From: an uncultured Bryobacterales bacterium
Lineage (GTDB): Bacteria; Acidobacteriota; Terriglobia; Bryobacterales; UBA6623
Reading direction: 5' to 3'
Length of the DNA: 64,000 bases
Assembly (NCBI GenBank): GCA_951813065.1
Contig: CATOTH010000005.1
Location: forward strand, 186,001-250,000
Positions 52,624 to 61,394 of this stretch are shown one piece after another; the stretch's first letter is position 1; every line of letters begins with the position of its first letter. The notes under the pieces were generated by a model. The model was not told the DNA's origin. It made no database searches and saw only the letters and a list, made by a program, of their open reading frames with translations. The translations under genes and the position numbers were made by a program.

Positions 52624-53247
52624 TCAGTGCCGCAAGCGACCGTTGCCGCGGGCAGCGAGCATGCGCTTCCTGCTTTCGCGTCGACTCTCGACCACCCCCT
52701 CCAGGTGCTTGATCAACAGGTCCACACGCTCGATTTCGCTGCGCGCCTCGAGCAGCGCTTGCTTCGTCTCGGGACCGAGCGGCAATCCAGCTGCGACCCG
52801 GAAGCTGAACACCGAATGTCGGCGCGCGTCCCCTTCATTCGCGGCGTCCTCGCCAGCCTCCAACACCGCCTGGGCAATCTCGATCAGCTTGCGCTCCCGT
52901 TCGGCGCTCGCTGCGCCGGGCTCGTCGTCGTCGAAGAACTCCGCGACCGCTTGCCAACACTCCTCCGACGAGTCGATCATGCGGGCCACGAACCTCCTCG
53001 TCCCCATGACAAGGACATTGAACCTTCCATCATCAAACCGCTCGGTGATGGAGTGGACGGTGGCGGCGCACCCAGTCCTCTCGATCCCGCGGGCGTGCTG
53101 CCTGACAATGCCGAACTCGCCACCATCCGAGTGCTTCTGCGAGATCATCGAGCGATACCGCGGTTCGAAGATGTGCAGCGGCAGCAGCTCCCCCGGGAGC
53201 AGGACCAAGTCGAGCGGGAAAAGGGGCAGGAACGCTTCCACGGCCAT
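52624..53247 (-). CDS. Lon N-terminal-domain (LonN/PUA-like) protein
   Basis: A 207-aa protein consisting of a Lon substrate-binding domain: LPLFPLDLVLLPGELLPLHIFEPRYRSMI (key LPGELLPLHIFEPRY). There is no ATPase or protease part. Stand-alone LonN proteins are common; their function is unclear. The ATG at 53247 is 5 nt after a CATACT box. The open frame extends to 53493 over the divergent SDR, not believed. Confidence 0.85.
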   Translation of the reverse strand: MAVEAFLPLFPLDLVLLPGELLPLHIFEPRYRSMISQKHSDGGEFGIVRQHARGIERTGCAATVHSITERFDDGRFNVLVMGTRRFVARMIDSSEECWQAVAEFFDDDEPGAASAERERKLIEIAQAVLEAGEDAANEGDARRHSVFSFRVAAGLPLGPETKQALLEARSEIERVDLLIKHLEGVVESRRESRKRMLAARGNGRLRH

Positions 53248-53292
53248 GCTACAGTATGCATTCCCGGATCGATCCTGCCGTCCGGAAGCGAC

Positions 53293-54072
53293 ATGCACCT
53301 TCGCGGCAAGAGCGCTCTCGTTACCGGAGCGTCTTCGGGGATCGGTCGCGCTTGCGCAACCACGCTCGCCGAGCACGGGGTGCGGCTGGTACTCACCGGG
53401 AGGCGGCGGGCGGCGCTGGAGGAAACAGCCAGGAGCGCTGGCGAGGGCGAGATCATCGAGGCAGATCTGGAGGATCCGGAATCCCTCTCTCAACTATGCG
53501 ACCGCGTTCTCTCCGGCAGGGGCGCCCTGGACATCCTGATCCTCAACGCAGGCGTGGGCACTTACGGCCCCTCGTACTCCACCGACCCGGAGTTCGCGCG
53601 CCGGCTGCTGGCGCTCAACCTCCTCGCCCCCATCGAGATCATCCGAAGACTGCTGCCGATCATGCCTCGCGGCGGGACGGTTGTCACGGTGAGTTCGATC
53701 GCCGGAATGGTACCCGTCCCGGGCCTGGGGGTCTACTCGGCCTCGAAGCACGCGTTGAACGCATACGCCGACATCCTGAGAATGGAGACCCGGCGTCGAG
53801 GCATTCGCGTGATGAATGTCTGCCCCGGCCCGGTCGATACGGAGTTCAAGAAGAACCTGCTCGGCCGATCGCGGCAACCGCCGAACCTCGGCCAGCGGTT
53901 CAGCATCAGTGCTGAAGATTGCGCGAAGGCGATTCACCGGGGCCTTCAGAAGAACAAACGGACGGTGGTCATTCCACGAATCAACTGGACGGCAGTCGCT
54001 GCGCAGCGGCTGTTTCCCGGGACGCTGCACCGCTTGATCGCGAGAATGGCTCCAAGCGACGACACGATTTGA
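53293..54072 (+). CDS. Short-chain dehydrogenase/reductase (classical SDR)
   Basis: A 259-aa classical SDR with cofactor motif TGASSGIG, NAG (LNAGVG), catalytic Ser in VSSIAG and YSASK (Tyr, Lys). The C-terminal region (TVVIPRINWTAVAAQRLF) suggests membrane association as in DHRS7-like enzymes. Substrate unknown. Start ATG 53293 after GGAAG. It precedes aroK by 26 bp. Confidence 0.92.
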   Translation: MHLRGKSALVTGASSGIGRACATTLAEHGVRLVLTGRRRAALEETARSAGEGEIIEADLEDPESLSQLCDRVLSGRGALDILILNAGVGTYGPSYSTDPEFARRLLALNLLAPIEIIRRLLPIMPRGGTVVTVSSIAGMVPVPGLGVYSASKHALNAYADILRMETRRRGIRVMNVCPGPVDTEFKKNLLGRSRQPPNLGQRFSISAEDCAKAIHRGLQKNKRTVVIPRINWTAVAAQRLFPGTLHRLIARMAPSDDTI

Positions 54073-54098
54073 CATCTACCGCCTCCCCCTCTCAGCCG

Positions 54099-54641
54099 AT
54101 GGCGGACTCGCCGGGCCCCGGTGCCATTGCTCTCGCGGGCTTCATGGGATCCGGCAAGTCAACGGTCGGCCGGGAGATCGCGCGACGCCTCGGACGGCAG
54201 TTCATCGACCTCGATCAAGCGATCGAGCGCTTGGCCGGCCAAGCCATTTCCAGGATCTTCAAGGAGTCTGGCGAGGATGGCTTCCGCGACTGGGAACACG
54301 CCGCACTCCGCGAGCAGGCCAAGTGCTCGCCTGGAACCAGGGACATCGTGCTGGCCCTCGGTGGCGGCACCTACGCGTTTGAACGAAATCGCGACTTGCT
54401 GCGATCCTTCGCAGTGACGATCTGGCTCGACTCCGATCCCGAGACGCTCTGGGAGCGGGTGCGCGACGCGTCGCACCGGCCCCTGGCGCAGGACCGTGAA
54501 GCGTTCCTGCGCCTGCACGCGAGCCGGCAGGAGTCCTACGCGAAAGCGGATTTCCGAATCGATGCTTCAGGCTCACCCGAGGAGATTGCAACGCGGATCT
54601 TCCGGCTACGATGGTTCAAGGGGGGACTCGCCGATGCCTGA
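54099..54641 (+). CDS. aroK: Shikimate kinase
   Basis: A 180-aa kinase that phosphorylates shikimate in aromatic amino acid synthesis. Walker A GFMGSGKST; FIDLDQAIE (shikimate Asp); the GG motif LALGGGTYAF; lid RPLAQDREAFLRL. Its stop overlaps the next ABC gene by 8 bp, implying joint translation. Confidence 0.93.
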   Translation: MADSPGPGAIALAGFMGSGKSTVGREIARRLGRQFIDLDQAIERLAGQAISRIFKESGEDGFRDWEHAALREQAKCSPGTRDIVLALGGGTYAFERNRDLLRSFAVTIWLDSDPETLWERVRDASHRPLAQDREAFLRLHASRQESYAKADFRIDASGSPEEIATRIFRLRWFKGGLADA

Positions 54642-55332
54642 GGCCGTCATCCGTGCCGAAGGACTGACCAAGACGTTTCGCAACGGCACGCAGACGCTGA
54701 CAATCTTCACGGGCCTGACATTCGAGATCGGCACCGGCGAGAGCGTTGCCCTGGTCGGAGAATCGGGTGCTGGCAAGTCCACGCTGCTGCACATTCTCGG
54801 CGCCTTGGAGAAGCCGACAGCAGGAGGAGTGTTCTTCCTCGGCAAGGCACTTGGCTCGCTGAGCGACAGCGAACTCGCCCAGTACCGCAACAAGGACACC
54901 GGGTACGTCTGGCAGAACTGCCACTTGCTACCGGAATTCACCGCCCTCGAAAACGTCGCCATGCCACTGCGCATCCGCGGCTTGGAGGCACGAACTTGCC
55001 GGGAACGAGCCGAGCACTGGCTCCGGCGAGTCGGCCTAGGCGAGCGGACCACCCATCAGTCCGGCGAGCTCTCGGGCGGAGAGCAGCAACGCGTGGCGAT
55101 CGCCAGAGCATTGGTCTCGCAGCCAAGGCTGCTGCTGGCCGACGAGCCTACCGGCAACCTGGACGAGAACACTGGTGCGGCGGTCATGAAGGTGCTCCTC
55201 GAACTGGTGCGCGAGGAACGCCTGGCAATCCTGATCGCGACGCACAACCCGGCGTTCGCCGCGCTCTGCGACCGGGTCTTCCGATTCGAGCACGGCCAGC
55301 TCCGGCAGCGGTCCGCCGAGGCGTCAACCTAG
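54634..55332 (+). CDS. LolD/MacB-type ABC transporter ATP-binding protein
   Basis: A 232-aa ATPase: Walker A GESGAGKST, Q-loop VWQNCHLLPEFTALEN, signature LSGGEQQR, Walker B LLLADEPTGNLDE, H-loop ATHNPA. It resembles LolD (lipoprotein release) or MacB. No permease gene (LolC/E) follows; the next gene is on the other strand. ATG 54634 overlaps aroK by 8 bp; its end overlaps recD2's end by 9 bp. Confidence 0.9.
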   Translation: MPEAVIRAEGLTKTFRNGTQTLTIFTGLTFEIGTGESVALVGESGAGKSTLLHILGALEKPTAGGVFFLGKALGSLSDSELAQYRNKDTGYVWQNCHLLPEFTALENVAMPLRIRGLEARTCRERAEHWLRRVGLGERTTHQSGELSGGEQQRVAIARALVSQPRLLLADEPTGNLDENTGAAVMKVLLELVREERLAILIATHNPAFAALCDRVFRFEHGQLRQRSAEAST

Positions 55333-57549
55333 CCCCGGCAGCAGACCCGACCGCCCCGCCCTCAACGCTGCAACGCCCTGGATCCATTCGCGAAGCTTCG
55401 ACCAGCGACGGGACGTGGATACAGTTCGGACCGCCCGCTGGACCGCGGTGCGCTGACCAACCAGCACGACCAGTCGCTTGCCGCGCGTAATCGCGGTGTA
55501 GATCAGGTTGCGCTGCAGCATGACAAAGTGACTGTTCATGATCGGAACGACGACAGCCGGATATTCCGATCCTTGGCTCTTGTGGATGGTTGTCGCATAC
55601 GCCGGCACGAGAGTGTCCAGTTCGCGCAGCGTGTACGCAACCGCGCGGCCATCGAAGTCCACCTCGAGTTCGCCCATGGCGAGATCAATCGAGGCGATGA
55701 AGCCGATGTCCCCGTTATAGACATCCTTGTCGTAGTCGTTCTCGACCTGCATCACCTTGTCGCCGGGCGCGAACGTCCAGCCGAACCGCTCGATCCGGGT
55801 CTGGCTGGCAGGGTTGAGCGCGGCTTGCAGTTCCACGTTGAGCGCTCTGGCGCCGATGCCGCCGCGGTTCATGGGGCAAAGCACCTGCACCTCGCGAACC
55901 GAGTCCATGCCGAAGCGCTGGGGGATTCTGGCGCGGACAAGTTCGAGGGTTTTCCGGATGGCTGCCTCGGGATCCTCCGCGGGCACGAAATAGAAATCGC
56001 TTTCCCCTTCCGGCCGCTCCATGTCGGGCAATTCCCCCTTGTTGATGCGGTGCGCGTTCACCACGATCCTGCTCGCCGCTGCTTGTCGGAAGACCTCGAC
56101 AAGGCGCGCGACCGGGAAGGCCCCGCTATCGATCAGGTCGGCTAGTACCTGGCCGGGGCCGACCGACGGGAGCTGGTCCACGTCACCGACCGCCAGCAGT
56201 GCCGCCTCGGGCGGTAACGCCTTCGCCAATGAGTGCATCAGCGGCACGTCAACCATCGAGGTTTCGTCGATCACAAGCAGATCGCAGTCCAGGGGGTTGT
56301 CCGGACCACGGCGAAACCGCCCCTGGCCGGGGTCGAACTCGAGTAGCCGGTGGATCGTCTTCGCCTCCATGCCAGTAGTGTCGCTGAGGCGCTTCGCAGC
56401 CCGGCCGGTCGGTGCGCAAAGCCCGATCTCGATCTTCTTGGTAGCCAGGATCTGCAGGATCGCGTTGACAACCGTGGTCTTTCCGACGCCTGGACCGCCG
56501 GTGATCACCATGACCTTCGAGCGAAGCGCCGTGCGCACGGCCTCGGCCTGGCTCGGCGCGAGCGTCAATCCGATGCCTCGCTCGACCCATGGGATAGCCG
56601 CGTCACCGTCGATCGAGGGCCATGGCGGACGATCGCCCGCCATCGCTACGAGCGTGTTCGCTATGCCCTCCTCTGCCCGGTGCAAACCAGTGAGGAACAC
56701 GCAGGGCCGCTCCCGGACGGTGTCCTCGACTACGCTGCGCGTCTCGATCTCGTCCGCAAGAGCGGCTTCGGCCAAGTCGACGGACACTTCGAGCAGCTGT
56801 TGCGCCTTCTCCAGCAGTTCGTCTCTCGGCAGTCCGCAGTTGCCGTCGTTGGTGGCCTCGGAGAGGGCGTAGCCGATCCCGGCGCGCACCCGGACCGAGG
56901 CTGTTCGCTCGATGCCGGCCTTCATCGCGATGTCATCGGCAGTCTTGAATCCGATGCCCCGGATGTCGCTGGCCAGCCGGTACGGATTCTCGGACATCAC
57001 CCTGACGGCGTCCGACCCGTACGTCTTGAAGATGCGGGCGGCCCGCGCCGTACCGACACCGTGGCTGTGCAGGAAGACCATGATCTCCCGCACAACCTTC
57101 TGCTCGTCCCATGCCGCGATGATCCGGCTGGCGCGCACCGGCCCGATTCCGGGGACTTCACGCAGGCGCTCGGGCTCCCGTTCGATCACATCGAAGACCT
57201 TCTCGGAGAACTCCCGGACCAGGCTTCTGGCGTAGACCGGGCCGATTCCTGGAATCGCGCCGGAGCCGAGATACTTCTCGATGCCATCCTCCGAACTCGG
57301 TTGCGTGGTCTTGATGTACCCGGCCTCGAACTGGGGGCCGTGCGAGCGGTCAGTGACCCACTTGCCCGAGGAGGTGATCCACTCCCCTGCGGAGACTGCA
57401 GGCAGGTGGCCCACGACAGCCTGCGGCTCGCGGTAGCCGCGAGCCTTGACCCGGAGCACGCAGAAGCCGTTCTCTTCGTTGTGGAAGACGACTCGCTCAA
57501 TCAGGCCGGACAACACCTCGGCATCGCTCGATTTGACGTTTGGGGTCAC
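55324..57549 (-). CDS. recD2: ATP-dependent RecD2-type helicase
   Basis: A 741-aa SF1B 5'-3' helicase. N-terminal OB/HhH parts: VPGIGPVRASRIIAAWD and DIRGIGFKTADDIA; Walker A GGPGVGKTT; motif Ia LCAPTGRAAKRLS; DEXX-like VIDETSMVD; motif III VGDVDQLPSVGPG; C-terminal motif YATTIHKSQGSEYP and TAITRGKRLVVLVG. RecD2 is used where RecBC is absent, in replication and repair. GTG 57549 start with GGAG upstream. Confidence 0.95.
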   Translation of the reverse strand: MTPNVKSSDAEVLSGLIERVVFHNEENGFCVLRVKARGYREPQAVVGHLPAVSAGEWITSSGKWVTDRSHGPQFEAGYIKTTQPSSEDGIEKYLGSGAIPGIGPVYARSLVREFSEKVFDVIEREPERLREVPGIGPVRASRIIAAWDEQKVVREIMVFLHSHGVGTARAARIFKTYGSDAVRVMSENPYRLASDIRGIGFKTADDIAMKAGIERTASVRVRAGIGYALSEATNDGNCGLPRDELLEKAQQLLEVSVDLAEAALADEIETRSVVEDTVRERPCVFLTGLHRAEEGIANTLVAMAGDRPPWPSIDGDAAIPWVERGIGLTLAPSQAEAVRTALRSKVMVITGGPGVGKTTVVNAILQILATKKIEIGLCAPTGRAAKRLSDTTGMEAKTIHRLLEFDPGQGRFRRGPDNPLDCDLLVIDETSMVDVPLMHSLAKALPPEAALLAVGDVDQLPSVGPGQVLADLIDSGAFPVARLVEVFRQAAASRIVVNAHRINKGELPDMERPEGESDFYFVPAEDPEAAIRKTLELVRARIPQRFGMDSVREVQVLCPMNRGGIGARALNVELQAALNPASQTRIERFGWTFAPGDKVMQVENDYDKDVYNGDIGFIASIDLAMGELEVDFDGRAVAYTLRELDTLVPAYATTIHKSQGSEYPAVVVPIMNSHFVMLQRNLIYTAITRGKRLVVLVGQRTAVQRAVRTVSTSRRWSKLREWIQGVAALRAGRSGLLPGLG

Positions 57550-57716
57550 TTCTCCGGAGGCGGTCGCCCGGCGTGCTGGTCACAGAGGCCGGCAGGCGGG
57601 CCAAAACACACTAACGCACAATTGGCAGCGGCGCGGCAACCGCACGCCGCCGGAAACGGTCGAACTATCCTTCGCAAACCGCCCGGGAGCAGTTTGCTAC
57701 GCTGCAATCTTTCGGT

Positions 57717-58658
57717 ATGGCGGCACGGATTCTCGACGGCAACAAGATCCGGGACGACATCTTGGCCGAGCTTGCCGCGAAGGTCGAAGACATCGCGGAG
57801 CGAGGGGTCAAGCCCGGTCTGGCCGCGGTCTTGGTGGGCGAAGACCCCGCTTCGGAGATCTATGTCCGAAACAAGACCCGCGCGTGCGACCGAATCGGCG
57901 CGTTCTCCGAGACAGTCCATCTGCCCGCCGAATCGACCACCCAAGACCTGCTTGAGCTCATCAACCGGCTCAACTGCCGGGAGGAAATTGACGGCATCCT
58001 CATCCAACTCCCGCTGCCCGGCCACATTGACGCCCGAGCTGCCCTGTCGGCAGTCTCTCCGAGCAAGGACGTCGATGGGTTTCATCCGATCAATGTCGGG
58101 AGGCTGGCGACCGGAACGCCCTGCTTGGCCCCTTGCACGCCCCGGGGGCTCATCGAGATCCTGAAGCGCAGCGAAATACCGATCGCAGGCAAGCGCGCCG
58201 TGATCGTCGGTCGCAGCAACATTGTCGGGAAACCAGCCGCGCTGCTGCTGCTGGCGGAGCATGCCACGGTAACGATCTGCCATTCACGCACACCTGATCT
58301 TGCCGCCGTCTGTCGCCAGGCCGACATCCTGGTCGCCGCCATCGGGCGCCCAGCTTTCCTGACGCGTGAGCATATCGGAGAGGGCGCTGTGGTGCTCGAC
58401 GTAGGTATCAATCGGGTAAGCAACGAGGCTGTTGCGGAGCGATTGCTGGGGCACGCTCCGAAGAGGCTGGAGCGTTTCCGGAAATCGGGGAAGGCTCTCG
58501 TCGGCGATGTCCACCCGGGCGATGTGGCTGAGATTGCGGCGGCCTACACGCCGGTGCCGGGGGGAGTCGGGCCCTTGACCATCGCAATGCTCATGTCCAA
58601 TACGCTGGATTCCGCGACCCGGCGCCTGAGCCGGTCCGGCAGCGACGCGTCCGCATGA
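57717..58658 (+). CDS. folD: Bifunctional methylenetetrahydrofolate dehydrogenase/cyclohydrolase
   Basis: A 313-aa FolD. Motifs: GLAAVLVGEDPASEIYVRNK (Lys catalytic in Y-x3-K), IDGILIQLPLPGHID, PSKDVDGFHP, GRSNIVGKPAALLL (NADP site) and TPVPGGVGPLTIAML. Supplies one-carbon folates to purines and panB. It overlaps rsgA by 4 bp. Confidence 0.97.
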   Translation: MAARILDGNKIRDDILAELAAKVEDIAERGVKPGLAAVLVGEDPASEIYVRNKTRACDRIGAFSETVHLPAESTTQDLLELINRLNCREEIDGILIQLPLPGHIDARAALSAVSPSKDVDGFHPINVGRLATGTPCLAPCTPRGLIEILKRSEIPIAGKRAVIVGRSNIVGKPAALLLLAEHATVTICHSRTPDLAAVCRQADILVAAIGRPAFLTREHIGEGAVVLDVGINRVSNEAVAERLLGHAPKRLERFRKSGKALVGDVHPGDVAEIAAAYTPVPGGVGPLTIAMLMSNTLDSATRRLSRSGSDASA

Positions 58659-59611
58659 ACCTAGCGCGCTACGGTTGGAATCCCTTCTTCCAGCGCCAGG
58701 CCGAGTCTCTTGATCTGGAACCGGGGCGCGTCCGGCTCGCAACCGCGAGACGAGCCCATCTGTTCGCGGCCGGAAACAGGGTTAGCGTCAGTCTTCCCCG
58801 GAATCTCGGCGACGTAGCGGTCGGAGACTGGCTGTTGTTCGATCCCTCCGAGCAGATCGCAGCACGCGTTCTCGAACGCCAGAGCGTGTTGGCCCGGAAG
58901 AGGCCGGGAAGCGCTCCAAGGCGCCAGATTCTCGCTTCCAACATCGATGGAGTCGTGATCGTCATGGGCATGGACCGCGAGATCAGCGCCCGCGTGGTCG
59001 AGCGCTATCTGGTGTGCGCATGCGAGGCCGGCGCGAACGCCGTAATCGCGCTGAACAAGCGGGATCTGCACGGGAATCCCGACGAAGCAGTCGCGGCCCT
59101 GAGCGCCGCCTTGCAGCGATTCCCGGTCGTTGCCACGAGCGCCTCGACCGGCGCCGGCTTGGAAGAGCTCGAGCAATACTTGCCTCCGGGCGGCACGATT
59201 GCGCTAGCCGGTCCGTCGGGCACTGGAAAATCTTCGCTGGTTAACGCCTTGCTGGAAGAGGATCACCTCCAAGTGGGTTCCGTTCGCAGCCGCGACAGGC
59301 GCGGAAGACATACCACGACTCGCCGCGAGCTGGTCGCGCACCCGCGAGGGTGGCTCCTGATGGACCTTCCCGGAGTCCGGGAAATCCATCCTTGGAGCAG
59401 TGCGGAGACCGTGGGCACAGTCTTTTCCGAAATTTCGGAGATCAGCCCGAACTGCTACTACCGCGACTGCCGCCACGGCGAGGAGCCGGGATGTGCTGTC
59501 CGGGAGGCCGCCGAGGCCGGCAGAATTGATTCCGGGCGGCTAGGCAGCTACCTGGACCTTCGTGACGAGCAGGAAGCCTTGTCGCGAGGGCTCGCAGAGT
59601 CGGGCTCCTGA
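58655..59611 (+). CDS. rsgA: Ribosome small-subunit biogenesis GTPase A
   Basis: A 318-aa circularly permuted GTPase: G4 ALNKRD, G5 TSAST, then G1 GPSGTGKSS and G3 DLPGVREI. The N-terminal OB domain and the C-terminal zinc site (CYYRDCRHGEEPGC) are present. Checks 30S subunit maturation. ATGA overlap with folD. Confidence 0.95.
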   Translation: MNLARYGWNPFFQRQAESLDLEPGRVRLATARRAHLFAAGNRVSVSLPRNLGDVAVGDWLLFDPSEQIAARVLERQSVLARKRPGSAPRRQILASNIDGVVIVMGMDREISARVVERYLVCACEAGANAVIALNKRDLHGNPDEAVAALSAALQRFPVVATSASTGAGLEELEQYLPPGGTIALAGPSGTGKSSLVNALLEEDHLQVGSVRSRDRRGRHTTTRRELVAHPRGWLLMDLPGVREIHPWSSAETVGTVFSEISEISPNCYYRDCRHGEEPGCAVREAAEAGRIDSGRLGSYLDLRDEQEALSRGLAESGS

Positions 59612-59639
59612 AAGCAGGGGGATTTCCCGGCCGTTCGCC

Positions 59640-60305
59640 TCATAGCATCCGCAACATCGGCTTGAAGCCGTCCCGGCCCAGTTGGGCCTTGGCGGAGGCT
59701 GCGTCTTCCGGAGTGCGAAAAGGCCCGACGTAGACGCGGTAGAGGCCATCCTCCCCGGCAGCCTGGATCCTGGCCGGAAAGCCCTCGCTGCGCAGCCAGT
59801 CCACGAGCTGCTTCGCGTTGTTGCGGACCCTCAGCGCCGCCACCTGGTAATGAAGCTGGTGCCTCGATCCGTCCGCGGCGGTTGCCGCAGCCGCGGCGAC
59901 TGGTGCGGGCACTGCCGGTTCCGCAGTCTCGGCAGCTTCCGCATCTTCGGCCTTCGCTTGCACGGCCGGATTCGGCTTGATGCGCTCCAGGTCCACAGGC
60001 TCGGGCGGGGGAGGAGTACCGGCAACCTGGTCAGCCTCGGCCGTCTGCGGCCGGTTCGCCGAGCCCGGCGTCTCGCTAGGATCGGTCAGCAGCACATCGG
60101 GAATCGAGACTGGCTCGGCAAGGGGGTCCGCGGATTCCTCAAGGAAGACCAGCAAGCTTGGCTCACCTCGAGTGGCTCGATGATGGCCCGTTTCAAAACC
60201 CCACACAAACGCTACGCCGAGCACGAGTGCGGTCAGGAGCGCCAAGCCCAGAACCTGTTTGAAGCCAAATACGACCTCAATCTCGTCCTTAGCCCTCCGA
60301 GCCAT
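59640..60305 (-). CDS. SPOR-domain inner-membrane protein
   Basis: A 221-aa bitopic protein: N-terminal cytosolic tail, one TM helix (VLGLALLTALVLGVAFVWG), a Pro/Ala/Glu-rich linker of about 80 residues, and a C-terminal SPOR domain (YQVAALRVRNNAKQLVDWL, YRVYVGPFRTPEDA). Binds denuded glycan strands at the septum. ATG 60305 lies 6 nt after TAAACT. Confidence 0.88.
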   Translation of the reverse strand: MARRAKDEIEVVFGFKQVLGLALLTALVLGVAFVWGFETGHHRATRGEPSLLVFLEESADPLAEPVSIPDVLLTDPSETPGSANRPQTAEADQVAGTPPPPEPVDLERIKPNPAVQAKAEDAEAAETAEPAVPAPVAAAAATAADGSRHQLHYQVAALRVRNNAKQLVDWLRSEGFPARIQAAGEDGLYRVYVGPFRTPEDAASAKAQLGRDGFKPMLRML

Positions 60306-60311
60306 GCCACA

Positions 60312-60317
60312 AGTTTA
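60312..60317 (-). promoter_or_regulatory. Candidate -10 box of a leaderless transcript
   Basis: TAAACT on the minus strand, 6 nt before ATG 60305, no Shine-Dalgarno. Confidence 0.35.
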
Positions 60318-60435
60318 CATCGAATGCGGCATGCTTCGAGATCGGCGAGCCCGAAGGCTGGAGCGCCCGGACAGGTTGAAGCAACCCTGATCCTGGTTCG
60401 CCCCGGCGGAACGGATGCGCTGGCCGGTAGAATCG

Positions 60436-61227
60436 CTATCCGTCGCCTGCAGAATCCTCAGACTCTAGCGTGTCCGCCCACTTGGAGAGCCCGCGAAAGA
60501 GGTCGACTGGCAATGGCAACACGACCGTCGTGTTCTTTTCGGTGCCGATCTCGGTCAGCGTCTGGAGGTAGCGCAGAGTAATCGAAGCCGGCTGGCGGCT
60601 GAGCATCCCCGCAGCCTCCGTCAGCTTGGCCGAAGCCTGCATTTCGCCGTCGGCATGGATGACCTTGGCTCGCCGTTCCCGCTCGGCCTCGGCCTGGCGT
60701 GCGATGGCCCGGATCATTTGCTCGGGCAGGTCGACATGCTTGACTTCCACTGCCTGGACCTTGATGCCCCAGTGACCGGTCTGCTCGTCGAGGGTCTCCT
60801 GCAAGCGCGCGTTGAGCTTTTCCCGTGAGCTGAGCAATTCGTCGAGCTCGGCCTCCCCGAGCACGGAACGCAAACGCGTCTGGGCGAGCTGGGAGGTCGC
60901 GTGCACGTAGTGCTTGACTTCGACAACGGCCCTGGAGGGGTCCAGAACGCGGAAAAACACCACTGCGCTGACCTTGACGGTCACGTTGTCCTTGGTAACG
61001 ACATCCTGCGGGGGAACCTCGAGTGTTTCCACGCGCAACGGGATCCGAACAATCCGGTCGATCGGACGGAACACGAGGATCAGTCCGGGGCCCTTGGGTC
61101 TGGGCAGCAAGCGCCCTAAGCGAAAAATCACGCCTCGCTCGTACTCGGCAAGGATCTTGATGCTGTTGATGAAATAAAGCAGGACAAGGCCTATGAAGAA
61201 CAACCCGAAATTCATCTCAAAACTCAT
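60436..61227 (-). CDS. Slipin / stomatin-like SPFH membrane protein
   Basis: A 263-aa SPFH/band 7 protein: TM helix near the N-terminus (FGLFFIGLVLLYFINSI), then EYERGVIFRLGRLL, VPPQDVVTKDNVTVKV and the ARQAEAERERRAKVIHADGE coiled coil. It forms membrane-microdomain rings. ATG 61227 after AAGGAG. It is 167 bp downstream of the NfeD-like gene; such pairs are conserved. Confidence 0.92.
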   Translation of the reverse strand: MSFEMNFGLFFIGLVLLYFINSIKILAEYERGVIFRLGRLLPRPKGPGLILVFRPIDRIVRIPLRVETLEVPPQDVVTKDNVTVKVSAVVFFRVLDPSRAVVEVKHYVHATSQLAQTRLRSVLGEAELDELLSSREKLNARLQETLDEQTGHWGIKVQAVEVKHVDLPEQMIRAIARQAEAERERRAKVIHADGEMQASAKLTEAAGMLSRQPASITLRYLQTLTEIGTEKNTTVVLPLPVDLFRGLSKWADTLESEDSAGDG

Positions 61228-61394
61228 CTCAAACTCCTTTTCCAGTCATGGAAACTGCTAGCGCACTCGCTGCGACACCCTGTCAGTAGACTCATTGACG
61301 CTGCCTTGGCGAATACTGCTAAGAATAAGCGTCTCCCGCAAGGAAGGCAACAAGAACCAGTGGAGACCTCTCACTTCGACCCGGTGTGGCGCTC